Below are positions 1 through 6,071 of a stretch of 7,196 nucleotides of DNA, piece by piece. Position 1 is the first letter of the stretch, and every line of letters starts with the position of its first letter. Position numbers and translations under genes: made by a program. Below the pieces are notes generated by a model. It saw nothing but the letters and a program-made list of their open reading frames with translations. It did not search any database and was not told the DNA's origin. Source of the stretch: Myxococcales bacterium (GTDB lineage Bacteria > Myxococcota > Polyangia > Polyangiales > Polyangiaceae); contig JAGQIY010000176.1 of NCBI GenBank assembly GCA_020430865.1, positions 1 through 7,196 on the forward strand. The letters run 5' to 3'.

Positions 1-924
1 GGCGATGGCCATGCCCTGCTCGGCTCCGCTGGTGCCGAACTGGACCGTCCAGGACTCGACTCCGAGCTTGTCGAGTTTCCGCACGTAAACATCCGAGGCT
101 CCAGCGGAGTTCCCGGACAAGTCCCCGAGCGTCCGCCCCGTGATCAGGACGTTGCCAGCGGAGTCCGCCGCAATGGCATGGACATACTCGTCCTCCGCGG
201 TTCCGAACTGGTACGTCCACTGCTCCTCTGGTCCACTGGTACCGTTCTTCAGCTTGCGCACGAAGCCATCGAACTTCCCTTGATTCGACCCCTGGAGATC
301 GCCCGAGGTGATCCCGCCGACCAGGATGTTGGCATCGGAGTCCAGACGCACCGAGCTCGCGCTATCGTTGCCGGCGCTGCCGAACTGATGGGTCCAGGCG
401 ACGTTGCCCGCGGCGTCGAGCTTCTGCAGAAACGCGTCGTCCCCCGGTGCGTCCACCGCGCCCAGGACACCCGACGTGTACCCGACGACGAAGACCTCGT
501 CGGACGCGCCGGTCGTGACATCTGCCGCGCGGTCATTCACCGCGGTGCCGAAGGTGTGGCTCCACTGTATCGTGGCGGCGCCGACCGTGGTCGACCCGCA
601 GCCGGCGTCGGTGACTCCACCGGCTCCGCCGCTTCCCGAGTCGCTCCCCGCGTCCACGAGGCCGCCGCTCCCACCGGCTCCAGGACTTCCGCTGGCACCG
701 GCGCTTCCCGCCGCGCCCGTCCCGGCTGCGCTGGCACCGGAGTCGCCGCCACTCGAAGCGCCTCCGACGCTGGACGAACCGGCGCTCCCTCCACGCGTCC
801 CACCGGTCGCGCCAAGACTGCCATCCGCCCCCGCATCCTGCCCTTGGCGCTGCTTCGTCCCGTCCTCCGAACCGCAAGCGGCCACCCAGACGATCCCCAG
901 TCCCAGACCCATGAACCACCGCAT
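1..924 (-). CDS. SBBP-repeat (beta-propeller-like) lipoprotein, C-terminus beyond the window
   Basis: The reading frame is open from an ATG at 924-922 to the left edge: 308 residues, no stop seen. Residues 1-17 form a short signal peptide (Arg2, hydrophobic stretch 5-16) ending in a VAAC lipobox, so Cys17 is the likely lipidation site and the protein should sit in the envelope. Residues about 20-115 are a low-complexity Gly/Ser/Ala/Asp linker. From residue 121 there are repeats of about 55-60 residues, beginning near W121, W177, W236 and W292. Each full one has the pattern W-T-x-Q-F-G-T, then D/S-x-x-G/A-N-[VI]-L-[VI]-x-G-x-T, then a segment ending in V-R-K-L-D. This is the SBBP repeat pattern, expected to form beta-propeller blades. 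Repeat 1 is the most divergent and repeat 4 is cut by the window edge. Proteins of this build are common in myxobacteria; their role is generally unknown, with extracellular binding or scaffolding only a guess. No strong ribosome binding site precedes the ATG. An ATG at 912-910 (Met5) is an alternative start. Confidence 0.9.
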   Translation of the reverse strand, partial: MRWFMGLGLGIVWVAACGSEDGTKQRQGQDAGADGSLGATGGTRGGSAGSSSVGGASSGGDSGASAAGTGAAGSAGASGSPGAGGSGGLVDAGSDSGSGGAGGVTDAGCGSTTVGAATIQWSHTFGTAVNDRAADVTTGASDEVFVVGYTSGVLGAVDAPGDDAFLQKLDAAGNVAWTHQFGSAGNDSASSVRLDSDANILVGGITSGDLQGSNQGKFDGFVRKLKNGTSGPEEQWTYQFGTAEDEYVHAIAADSAGNVLITGRTLGDLSGNSAGASDVYVRKLDKLGVESWTVQFGTSGAEQGMAIA

Positions 925-1236
925 GACCGCACGGTAACAGAGCGCACCAAGCCCGTCCTGGCACGCCGACCCGAGAACCCTTCGGTTCCACCTCCTCGCG
1001 AGCTCGGCCCGCCCTTCGAGCGCGGGCCGCGACGCAGCTCTCTGTCACATGGCGCGGAGCCGCTGGCGTTGCCGAGCCCGCCGGGAGATCGCTGCTCACC
1101 ACCGTCCGCGAGATTCCCCGGGCAATTCTCCACGTTCCGGCGCCCACTAGCAGCCACGCCGGGATCGGGATACCCCGGTCACCTCGTAGCAGAGCACAGA
1201 CTCGCAACGCGAGTTCGTGGCACCGAGGAGGGAACG
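925..1236. other. Divergent intergenic region (312 bp)
   Basis: This gap separates the minus-strand SBBP lipoprotein gene from the plus-strand VOC gene, so promoters for both should lie here. I could not identify a convincing -35/-10 pair for either. Visible structure: a small hairpin at 975-988 (GAACC, loop CTTC, GGTTC), and a 6-bp inverted repeat at 1200-1214 (ACTCGC, AAC, GCGAGT) ending 11 bases before the VOC ribosome binding site. The latter could be an operator half-site pair or just a leader hairpin. No small gene with a supported start was found. Confidence 0.5.
1226..1231 (+). promoter_or_regulatory. Strong ribosome binding site of the VOC gene
   Basis: AGGAGG lies 5 bases before the ATG at 1237. 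It decides the start: the reading frame is open far upstream (to 178), but that extension runs antisense to the SBBP lipoprotein gene and has none of the VOC fold. Confidence 0.85.
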
Positions 1237-2007
1237 ATGACCGCTAAGTTCGTTTGGTACGATCTCAACACCAAGGATCTGGACAAGGCCAAGGAGTTCT
1301 ACACGAAGCTCTTCGGCTGGAACATTGTCTCATGGAAACCCGACGCCGCGCCCGCAGACATGCCGGAGTACCCGATGCTCAACATCGGCGACAAGGCGTT
1401 CGGCGGGATGAACGCCCTGCCCGCTGACACCCCGGCGCCCTCGCACTGGATGGGACACGTGACCGTGGATGACGTGGACGCCGCCATGGCACGGGCGAAG
1501 AAGCTCGGCGCTCAGTTCCCCATGGGCGCAATGGACATCCCCAGCGTGGGTCGCATGGCGATGATGATGGACCCGGAGAACTGCGTGGTGTCGTTGTTCA
1601 AGCCAGAGGGCGAGCTTCCCGAGCTGGTGCCGATGAGCACGCCGGGGATGGTCGGCTGGAACGAGCTACTCGTCACTGACACGGACGGGGCCCAGGCGCT
1701 GTACTCCGAGGTCGTGGGCTGGAAGTGGCGCAAGGGCCCCATGACCGAGATGGAGTACTTCCTGTTCGGCAGCGGTGAAGAGGGTGGTGACGCCGGTGGC
1801 ATGATGAAGCGGCCCGACGGCATGCCCGTTTCCTCGTGGTTTCTCTACTTCACGACCGCAGACATCGAACAGAGCGTGGCCCGGATCAAGGAGCTCGGCG
1901 GCGCCGTCTTCCAGGGTCCGTTCGACGTGCCAACGGTCGGGAAGCTCGCGGTGTGCATGGCCACCGATGGCTCGATGTTCGGCCTCGCCCAGTGGGTCAT
2001 GAGCTGA
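1237..2007 (+). CDS. Two-domain VOC family protein (glyoxalase/bleomycin resistance fold)
   Basis: A 256-residue soluble protein made of two vicinal-oxygen-chelate modules in tandem. Module 1 spans about residues 3-123: F5-V-W-Y-D-L, the F21-Y...L-F-G-W28 signature, H74-V-T-V-D-D, and a closing strand V117-V-S-L-F-K-P. Module 2 spans about 137-253: V139-G-W-N-E-L, A152...Y156...V-V-G-W162, W201-F-L-Y-F, and closing residues F248-G-L-A-Q-W. The length and the F-Y-x-x-L-F-G-W motif fit the tandem hydrolase/glyoxalase-like group (COG3324-like), whose members mostly have no known substrate and often lack a full metal site. A residue in each first strand (D9, E143) could be a ligand, but this cannot be settled by eye. 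No signal peptide or membrane segment is visible, so it should be cytoplasmic. The start is fixed by AGGAGG at 1226-1231. A lipoprotein gene follows 54 bases downstream on the same strand, so co-transcription is possible. The specific reaction is unknown. Confidence 0.93.
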   Translation: MTAKFVWYDLNTKDLDKAKEFYTKLFGWNIVSWKPDAAPADMPEYPMLNIGDKAFGGMNALPADTPAPSHWMGHVTVDDVDAAMARAKKLGAQFPMGAMDIPSVGRMAMMMDPENCVVSLFKPEGELPELVPMSTPGMVGWNELLVTDTDGAQALYSEVVGWKWRKGPMTEMEYFLFGSGEEGGDAGGMMKRPDGMPVSSWFLYFTTADIEQSVARIKELGGAVFQGPFDVPTVGKLAVCMATDGSMFGLAQWVMS

Positions 2008-2031
2008 GCCTTGCCACGGAGACGCTGTTTC

Positions 2032-2049
2032 CGGCGACGAACGCCGTTT
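2032..2049 (+). terminator. Weak hairpin between the VOC and lipoprotein genes
   Basis: A perfect 5-bp stem (CGGCG, loop ACGAA, CGCCG) at 2032-2046 is followed by only three T residues and then directly by the next gene's ribosome binding site. It may cause partial termination or processing between the two genes. It is too short for a confident terminator call. Confidence 0.3.
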
Positions 2050-2051
2050 GA

Positions 2052-2057
2052 AGGAGG
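2052..2057 (+). promoter_or_regulatory. Strong ribosome binding site of the downstream lipoprotein gene
   Basis: AGGAGG lies 4 bases before the ATG at 2062. It selects that start over the in-frame position 2011; the first 17 residues read from 2011 would place a charged stretch in front of the signal peptide. Confidence 0.85.
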
Positions 2058-2061
2058 AGCG

Positions 2062-2766
2062 ATGAAGTCGAAGTTCGCACTGTCTGGGCTGCTGGTGGTT
2101 TCGCTCGCAGCTTGCTCGAAGGAGGAGGCCCCTGCGCCCAGCGCCAGCGGCTCGGCGGTGCCCGCTGCGGCGACTGCCAGCGCCGCGCCCAGCGCCGAGA
2201 AGCCAAGAGCCGAGGAGCCGCCCCCCAGTGGGCCCGTCACCTACAAGTGGTCGGACACACCCAAGCCCGAGGAGATCCCCGACGAGCCGCTCAACGGTGA
2301 CGCCAACGGTCGTCGCTGGGAGCCCCAGAGCGTCGTGATCGAGCCAGGCGTCAAGCAGGGCTGGGTCATGAACTTCTACGAGAAGAAGCTTGAGAAACCC
2401 ACTGGCTTCGTCTCGGGCTCGCAGTTCATCACCCTTCGTCTCCCGGAGGCGCCGAAGAAGGGCGCCAAGATGAAGAAGGACATGAAGTACGGCGACGGCT
2501 TCTTCCAGATCAAGAACCCCGATCAGGACGGGCTGACGAGCTGGAACTCGAGTAACGCCTACTACGTCGAGTTCACTGACTGGGACGTGAAGCCCTTCGA
2601 CGAGAGCGGCTCGACGTCTCAGGTCGCGGGGACGGCCTCGGGCAAGGTGTACATCGCCTACAAGGGTGCCGGTAGCTTCGCGAACTCGGGCCTCTGGGGC
2701 ACGTTCAAGGACGCAATCGTCCGCTACCGCGGCAAGCCCTACTGGCTCAAGGAGAAGGACAAGTAG
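2062..2766 (+). CDS. Lipoprotein of unknown function
   Basis: A 234-residue protein. Residues 1-17 are a classic lipoprotein signal peptide: K2 and K4, then a hydrophobic core, then L15-A-A-C18. Cys18 is the predicted lipidated residue and Ser19 follows, so inner-membrane retention by an Asp at +2 is not indicated. Residues about 20-58 are an Ala/Pro/Ser/Glu-rich flexible linker. Residues about 60-234 form one compact domain rich in aromatic and glycine residues. It includes W-V-M-N-F-Y near 98-103, a Lys-rich patch near 128-138 (P-K-K-G-A-K-M-K-K) and a closing V-R-Y-R-G-K-P-Y-W. The composition suggests a beta-rich fold, but I recognise no named family or catalytic motif. It follows the VOC gene by 54 bases and may share its transcript; no functional link is evident. 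The hairpin at 2774-2815 closes the unit. The coding call is firm (ribosome binding site, signal peptide, codon use). The function is unknown. Confidence 0.92.
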   Translation: MKSKFALSGLLVVSLAACSKEEAPAPSASGSAVPAAATASAAPSAEKPRAEEPPPSGPVTYKWSDTPKPEEIPDEPLNGDANGRRWEPQSVVIEPGVKQGWVMNFYEKKLEKPTGFVSGSQFITLRLPEAPKKGAKMKKDMKYGDGFFQIKNPDQDGLTSWNSSNAYYVEFTDWDVKPFDESGSTSQVAGTASGKVYIAYKGAGSFANSGLWGTFKDAIVRYRGKPYWLKEKDK

Positions 2767-2773
2767 CGAGTCG

Positions 2774-2815
2774 AGAGCCGCGCGGAGACCTCCTCAGATG
2801 TTTCCGCGCGGTTCT
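2774..2815. terminator. Long hairpin between convergent genes, probable bidirectional terminator
   Basis: Arms 2774-2789 and 2800-2815 pair over 16 bp with two G-T wobbles around a 10-base loop. The core CCGCGCGGA/TCCGCGCGG is perfect. It starts 8 bases after the stop of the plus-strand lipoprotein gene and sits between converging genes. No long T tract follows on either strand, so termination is inferred from position and stem strength. A 10-base direct repeat (TGCGCGCCGC at 2820-2829 and 2835-2844) follows. Confidence 0.6.
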
Positions 2816-2896
2816 AAGTTGCGCGCCGCCGAGCTGCGCGCCGCAGGGGCCGGCGGTGCGCCCCACAGGGACCAGCGGACGGCTGAAGAGACCCTG

Positions 2897-3412
2897 CTAG
2901 CGGATGACCTTGGTCGGGAAGTGCACGTCGCCGTGAGGCTTGGTCTGCACGTCTTCGACCGCTTCGCCGAAGAGTCCGAAATCGCCCGCGATGCGCTTCT
3001 CGCGCACCAGCCGCCAGGCTCCTTCACGATCCTGCCACTGCTGTCCGACTCGCGTGGTCCGCAGCTGCCCTTCGTCCATTCGCGTCCAGGCGACGTCCAC
3101 CTGGACCACCGCGTTGGTGTCGTCCTTCAGGCTGAGTCCGCTCAGCTCGACATCGACCACCCGGATGTCGTTTCCCCACTGTGCGCGACGTCTCAGGAAG
3201 TGCCCCTTCGCGCCGCTTGCAGCGTGCTCCGCTGCGAGGTCCATGCGCCCGAAGCGCGCCGCCAGGTTCATCTCTCGCGCCGCTTCCGTGAGGCGTGCCG
3301 TGCGAGATGGCGGCTGCATGCAGCCCGCCTGGGTCACGCTGGCCACCGCACCGAGGAGCACCATGCCAGCGAGCGACTTGAGGCCCGCGTTGCGAAGGGA
3401 CTGGAGGGTCAC
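2897..3412 (-). CDS. Probable secreted protein or lipoprotein of unknown function
   Basis: 171 residues from a GTG at 3412-3410; an in-frame stop lies four codons upstream, so little room exists for another start. The N-terminus carries R7 and K12, then a hydrophobic segment (about 13-26) ending at Q28-A-G-C31. This is an acceptable but non-canonical lipobox, because Gln replaces the usual Leu at -3. The later ATG at 3364-3362 (Met17) would remove the positive residues, so the GTG is preferred. Residues about 38-66 look helical (R-L-T-E-A-A-R-E and similar). Residues about 83-140 look like beta strands, including V-V-Q-V-D-V-A-W-T and a closing G-A-W-R-L-V. This helix-then-sheet order ending in G-x-W-x-L-V resembles NTF2-like small lipoproteins, but that is pattern-based inference. 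No catalytic residues are identifiable. It ends facing the plus-strand lipoprotein gene across the hairpin at 2774-2815. Confidence 0.8.
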   Translation of the reverse strand: MTLQSLRNAGLKSLAGMVLLGAVASVTQAGCMQPPSRTARLTEAAREMNLAARFGRMDLAAEHAASGAKGHFLRRRAQWGNDIRVVDVELSGLSLKDDTNAVVQVDVAWTRMDEGQLRTTRVGQQWQDREGAWRLVREKRIAGDFGLFGEAVEDVQTKPHGDVHFPTKVIR

Positions 3413-3614
3413 GCCCGACCGCTATCAGGTGGACCAGTCGTGGGCCAAGAACCCGGCATGGGACGCCGTGGGCAGCGCACGCATCGAACCGCCAGAGGCC
3501 AGTAGCGGACGCGTCGAAGCCGCCGGTGGCCAGTGGCCAGCGGCGGCGAGCTCCGATGGTGCCCTCCCGTCGGGACGCGAGTCGACGACTCGCAGCGGAC
3601 GCTAGGAGCGAAGC
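3413..3614. other. Intergenic region with clustered palindromes
   Basis: 202 bases between the stop of the 38-residue gene and the GTG of the next minus-strand gene. No gene is seen. The right half holds three inverted repeats in 75 bases: 3519-3547 (29-base imperfect palindrome), 3565-3575 (TCCCG, T, CGGGA) and 3577-3593 (GCGAGTCG, A, CGACTCGC). They may terminate the upstream minus-strand transcript or act as protein-binding sites for the downstream gene. Confidence 0.5.
3577..3593 (-). terminator. Perfect palindrome just downstream of the 38-residue gene
   Basis: GCGAGTCG-A-CGACTCGC can form a 7-bp stem with a 3-base loop, 22 bases past the stop codon on the minus strand. A second short hairpin (3565-3575) follows immediately. 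There is no T tract. Position favours a terminator; the perfect symmetry also allows a regulator-binding site. Confidence 0.35.
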
Positions 3615-3731
3615 TCAGCCCTTGCGGGCGGCGCGGGTCTCCTCCGCGCGGCGCTTCAGGCGCTCCTTCTTCTTACGCTGCGCCTTCTTGCGACACATCT
3701 TCTGCGACTTGCGGCTGTCGAACTTACCCAT
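3615..3731 (-). CDS. Very small, highly basic protein (38 aa)
   Basis: ATG at 3731-3729, TGA at 3617-3615. The protein begins M-G-K-F-D-S-R-K-S-Q-K-M-C-R-K-K and continues as a Lys/Arg-rich helix-like stretch. I count 10 Lys and 8 Arg in 38 residues, with only 4 acidic residues. Nearly all codons end in G or C (exceptions GGT, TGT, CGT), which matches the neighbouring real genes and supports translation. A purine-rich GAGAAGAG precedes the start by 4 bases as a weak ribosome binding site. The M-G-K-x-D-S-R opening and extreme charge resemble short RNA- or ribosome-associated proteins. My impression is that similar small proteins occur in other myxobacteria, but I cannot check this. Cys13 is single, so no zinc site is possible within one chain. 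Function is unknown; RNA or ribosome binding is inference from charge only. Confidence 0.75.
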   Translation of the reverse strand: MGKFDSRKSQKMCRKKAQRKKKERLKRRAEETRAARKG

Positions 3732-4142
3732 CGTGCTCTTCTCTCGAAACGGTGCGCGACTCGGCGCGAAAGGGACGCCCGAACGGCGTCGATGAAGGCC
3801 GCGGCGATCCGCGGGAGGGGGTTGCTACCGCAAAACACCGTCGCCCGCCAGTCTCTGGTGCCCGCGGCCCGTCGGTTTGTCCGCTCGAACTGAACAGATG
3901 AACCAATCGCCCACGAGTTCGGGCGAGCGAACGAGACCACGGGCGGTCCCGGACGGCTCCACGTCGCGCCTCACCCCCAAACCCACGGCTCGGGCCCCAG
4001 GCGCTCGCCCCGCCACGCTCCTCGTTCGAGGCTGCGCCGCGTGAGATGCCGTAAGGAAACGCATTACCAGGGCACAAAACACGAGAGCCGCGCGAGGCGG
4101 CTCCTGAAAGTTCTACGTGAGATCGGCAGGCCGATTCGAGCT
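3732..4142. other. Intergenic region upstream of the 38-residue gene (411 bp)
   Basis: Open frames across this stretch have scattered third-base use and no recognisable protein character, so I see no gene. It must hold the promoter of the 38-residue gene, but no clear -35/-10 pair is visible. A 6-bp perfect hairpin (CCGCGG, CGAT, CCGCGG) lies at 3799-3814 in what would be that gene's leader. The right end holds the terminator at 4085-4103. Confidence 0.45.
4085..4103 (-). terminator. Intrinsic terminator of the 95-residue protein gene
   Basis: On the minus strand a perfect 7-bp stem (GAGCCGC, loop CTCGC, GCGGCTC) begins 39 bases after the stop at 4143. The bases that follow read CTCGTGTTTTG, a short T-rich tract. 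Stem, position and tail agree, making this the most canonical terminator in the window. Confidence 0.6.
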
Positions 4143-4430
4143 TCAACCGCTGGAGGCGTCCTCGAGCGCGGACTCCGGGTCACGCACCTCGAGTCGATAA
4201 CGGCTGTTGACCGTCTCGATGTAGAAGACATCCTTGGGAGCCAACCGCAGCACTCGCTTGACGGGCGTGGTCACGTACTCGTGCATCCCATCCGAGAACT
4301 CGATCACCACCACAGACCCCTTGCGCGGTGCTCGTACCAGGCGGCCAGTAACGGCGCGCGAGCCACGACCGAGCTTTCTCAAGACGACCTGCACGGTACC
4401 TACTCTAGCAACCCCTACAGCTGAGTCCAC
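4143..4430 (-). CDS. Small conserved-looking protein of unknown function (about 95 aa)
   Basis: Read from a GTG at 4430-4428 it has 95 residues. GAGGA at 4439-4435 lies 4 bases before this GTG and favours it. A second in-frame GTG at 4394-4392 (residue 13) would give an 83-residue protein starting M-Q-V-V-L-R-K-L-G-R, which is where the protein-like character begins. The core from about residue 13 alternates hydrophobic and polar residues as in a small beta-barrel: V-T-G-R-L-V-R, S-V-V-V-I-E-F, H-E-Y-V-T-T-P-V-K-R-V-L-R-L, V-F-Y-I-E-T-V-N-S-R-Y-R-L-E-V. The paired T-P-V-K-R-V and T-V-N-S-R-Y-R-L segments look conserved. There is no signal peptide or membrane segment, so it is probably cytoplasmic. 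I recognise no named family; an SH3-like nucleic-acid or protein-binding fold is a guess. A terminator at 4085-4103 ends the unit, and the transpeptidase gene lies upstream across a 265-base gap. Confidence 0.72.
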   Translation of the reverse strand: MDSAVGVARVGTVQVVLRKLGRGSRAVTGRLVRAPRKGSVVVIEFSDGMHEYVTTPVKRVLRLAPKDVFYIETVNSRYRLEVRDPESALEDASSG

Positions 4431-4695
4431 TCCATCCTCGCGTGCCCACAGTGTTGATCGTTCGGGAGGAATCCGGCCCGTTTCGTGCGTCTTGAGTCAA
4501 CGCACGGGTTGCGGGACGGGGCCCGTGTAGGCGTCCTTCGCAGCCTTGCGGGGGACGTCCATACACTGGGGTCCGTGGCACCTGTGTGCTTTGCCAGAGA
4601 CCCCAAGCTCGATGCCCAGAGTCCTGGCACCGGGAGGCTACTCGTGACGAACGGCCAGCCAGCGCGCTTCTTGAGACCTCAAGCGCCGCGCCAGC
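4431..4695. other. Structured intergenic region between transpeptidase and small-protein genes
   Basis: 265 bases. Two notable inverted repeats: 4567-4605, where TGGGGTC/GACCCCA (7 bp) encloses TGGCA/TGCCA (5 bp) across a 2x2 internal loop with an 11-base apical loop; and 4484-4506, CGTGCGT/ACGCACG (7 bp, 9-base loop). Either could end the transpeptidase transcript on the minus strand, 93 and 192 bases past its stop, although neither has a T tract. A 21-codon frame (ATG at 4562, TGA ending at 4497) lies between them on the minus strand but lacks a ribosome binding site and is not called. Confidence 0.45.
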
Positions 4696-5919
4696 CTACT
4701 TTTTGCCGCGCTGCTCGAAGTAGGCCCGGAGCACTTCACGCGCCAGCATCGGACCCTTGATGCGCCAGATCGGGGTGTTCACCACCAGCACACTGACCGC
4801 TACTTCGGGTTTTTCCGCAGGGGCGAAGCCAACGAACCACGTGTAGTGCCGGTTCTTGCTGTGGGCCGTGAGCGTGCCGGTCTTTCCCGCGATGTGGATA
4901 TTCGGCACGAAGGCCCTGCCACGCTTGTCGTGGAACTGCTTGTAGGCGGAGCCGTTGTGCACGGTCTGCAACATCATGCGCGTCAGCTCCTTCGCGGTCT
5001 CTGGCTTGATGCTGCGCCGCAAGACCTCCGGCTTTCCGTCCCACTCCCACTCCACCTCGCGGTCCTTGGAGATCGAGCGGACGATGCGGGGGCGTACGGC
5101 GACCCCGGAGTTGGCGACCGTCTGGGCGATGCTGACGCCCTGGAGCGGAGACATCTTGCTGTGCCAGAACCCAGCAGAGGTGCGGGCGAACTCCAGCGGC
5201 TCGACGGGCACGTCGATGGTTGGCTTCTCCGTGGGGACGTCGAAGGGGATCGGCGCATTGAAGCCGTAGGAGCCGGCCATCGCCTCGAGTTCTTCGGGGG
5301 TGAGGTGCTTCTGCGCGAGCCGGGCAAAGACGACATTCAACGAGCGCCCCATGGCGGCGGCCAGCGTGGCGCACCACTTGTCCCGCGCGGGATCTTCCTC
5401 CAGCTCGTCCGCGGTGATGCGGCTCCGGCCGCCGTGGTAGCACTGCTCGGTCTTCGAAGTGAGGTGCGCGTTCTCGACCAGCGCCGAGGCCGTCACGACC
5501 TTGAAGACGCTCGCCACCGGTGCCTCGACCTGGACGTTGATGTCCTTCTTCGGCCCCTCGTTGATGTAGCTCGCGTAGACCAGCAGCTCACCGGTCTTGA
5601 TGTCCATCAGCACCGCCCCGGCTTCGGGCACCCGGTACTTCTTCATCACGGAGAGCGCGGAGCGCTGAAGCGCGGGATCCAGAGTCAGCTCCGCGGTCCT
5701 GCCGTCGGGTAGCGGTGAGGTGACACGGCGCGGCTGGAGGCGCAGTCGAAGTAGGTCCAGACCCTTCAGGTTGGGTCCCTTGGAGTCGGATTTGCTGCTC
5801 CCCGGGCTGGCCTTGCTGAGCGCATCCTCCAGCTTGATGTTGCCGCGGACGACTGGAACGAGCGCCAGGATGATCCCGGTTGCCGCACCCACGCCGATCC
5901 ACTTGCTCCACGCTGCCAT
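4696..5919 (-). CDS. Membrane-anchored penicillin-binding protein, transpeptidase domain only
   Basis: 407 residues from an ATG at 5919-5917. Residues about 7-24 form one membrane segment, so the rest should face the periplasm. Residues 35-65 are a Ser/Lys/Leu linker. The transpeptidase domain runs from about 78 (L-T-L-D-P-A-L-Q) to 400. All three active-site motifs of penicillin-binding transpeptidases are present: S137-V-F-K140 (nucleophile Ser137, Lys140), S193-L-N195, and K346-T-G348 in A-G-K-T-G-T. The usual W-F-V-G-F-A-P follows at 361-367. Expected reaction: D,D-transpeptidation, cross-linking peptidoglycan stem peptides. There is no glycosyltransferase domain and no class B dimerisation domain, and the length is well below typical class A or B proteins. 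The nucleophile sits in P-V-A-S-V-F-K rather than the common P-G-S-x-F-K. Cys160 and Cys183 flank a segment between the first two motifs and could form a disulfide. No strong ribosome binding site is seen. A structured leader or small RNA lies upstream on the same strand. Confidence 0.93.
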   Translation of the reverse strand: MAAWSKWIGVGAATGIILALVPVVRGNIKLEDALSKASPGSSKSDSKGPNLKGLDLLRLRLQPRRVTSPLPDGRTAELTLDPALQRSALSVMKKYRVPEAGAVLMDIKTGELLVYASYINEGPKKDINVQVEAPVASVFKVVTASALVENAHLTSKTEQCYHGGRSRITADELEEDPARDKWCATLAAAMGRSLNVVFARLAQKHLTPEELEAMAGSYGFNAPIPFDVPTEKPTIDVPVEPLEFARTSAGFWHSKMSPLQGVSIAQTVANSGVAVRPRIVRSISKDREVEWEWDGKPEVLRRSIKPETAKELTRMMLQTVHNGSAYKQFHDKRGRAFVPNIHIAGKTGTLTAHSKNRHYTWFVGFAPAEKPEVAVSVLVVNTPIWRIKGPMLAREVLRAYFEQRGKK

Positions 5920-6071
5920 GCCCCACGCCTAACGAGGGCACGGGCAAGCGGCCAAGAAACCCGCAGCCGGCCGTGGCTCACGCAAGCCAGGCAGCGACAC
6001 GAGAAAAGGGAGAGGGGTCGGGGGTGGCGCGCACTCTTTCCCCGAGGTTTCCCCCGGGTCACCCGCGCGGC

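Noticed and set aside
533..1207. Minus-strand frames of 206-224 residues overlapping the start of the SBBP gene
   Set aside because: They are Arg- and Gly-rich shadows of the lipoprotein frame, without signal peptide or domain features.
178..1236. Upstream extension of the VOC reading frame on the plus strand
   Set aside because: It runs antisense to the SBBP lipoprotein gene, gives low-complexity Arg/Ala/Pro-rich sequence, and AGGAGG at 1226-1231 marks the true start at 1237.
2666..3605. Plus-strand frames of 221-279 residues across the minus-strand lipoprotein gene
   Set aside because: Antisense shadows. The minus-strand frame has a signal peptide and ordered protein character; these do not.
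3724..4146. 140-residue minus-strand frame upstream of the 38-residue gene
   Set aside because: Ser/Arg/Gly-rich without motifs or coding bias; it overlaps the 38-residue gene in another frame and the terminator at 4085-4103.
4497..4562. 21-codon minus-strand frame between two hairpins
   Set aside because: No ribosome binding site, and its start overlaps no conserved-looking feature. Too short to support from sequence alone.
4846..5712. 288-residue plus-strand frame inside the transpeptidase gene
   Set aside because: The opposite strand encodes an intact transpeptidase with all catalytic motifs; this frame is an antisense by-product of high GC content.
6003..6031. G-rich tract as a G-quadruplex
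   Set aside because: Only three runs of three or more G are present, followed by a GG, so a standard four-run motif is not met.
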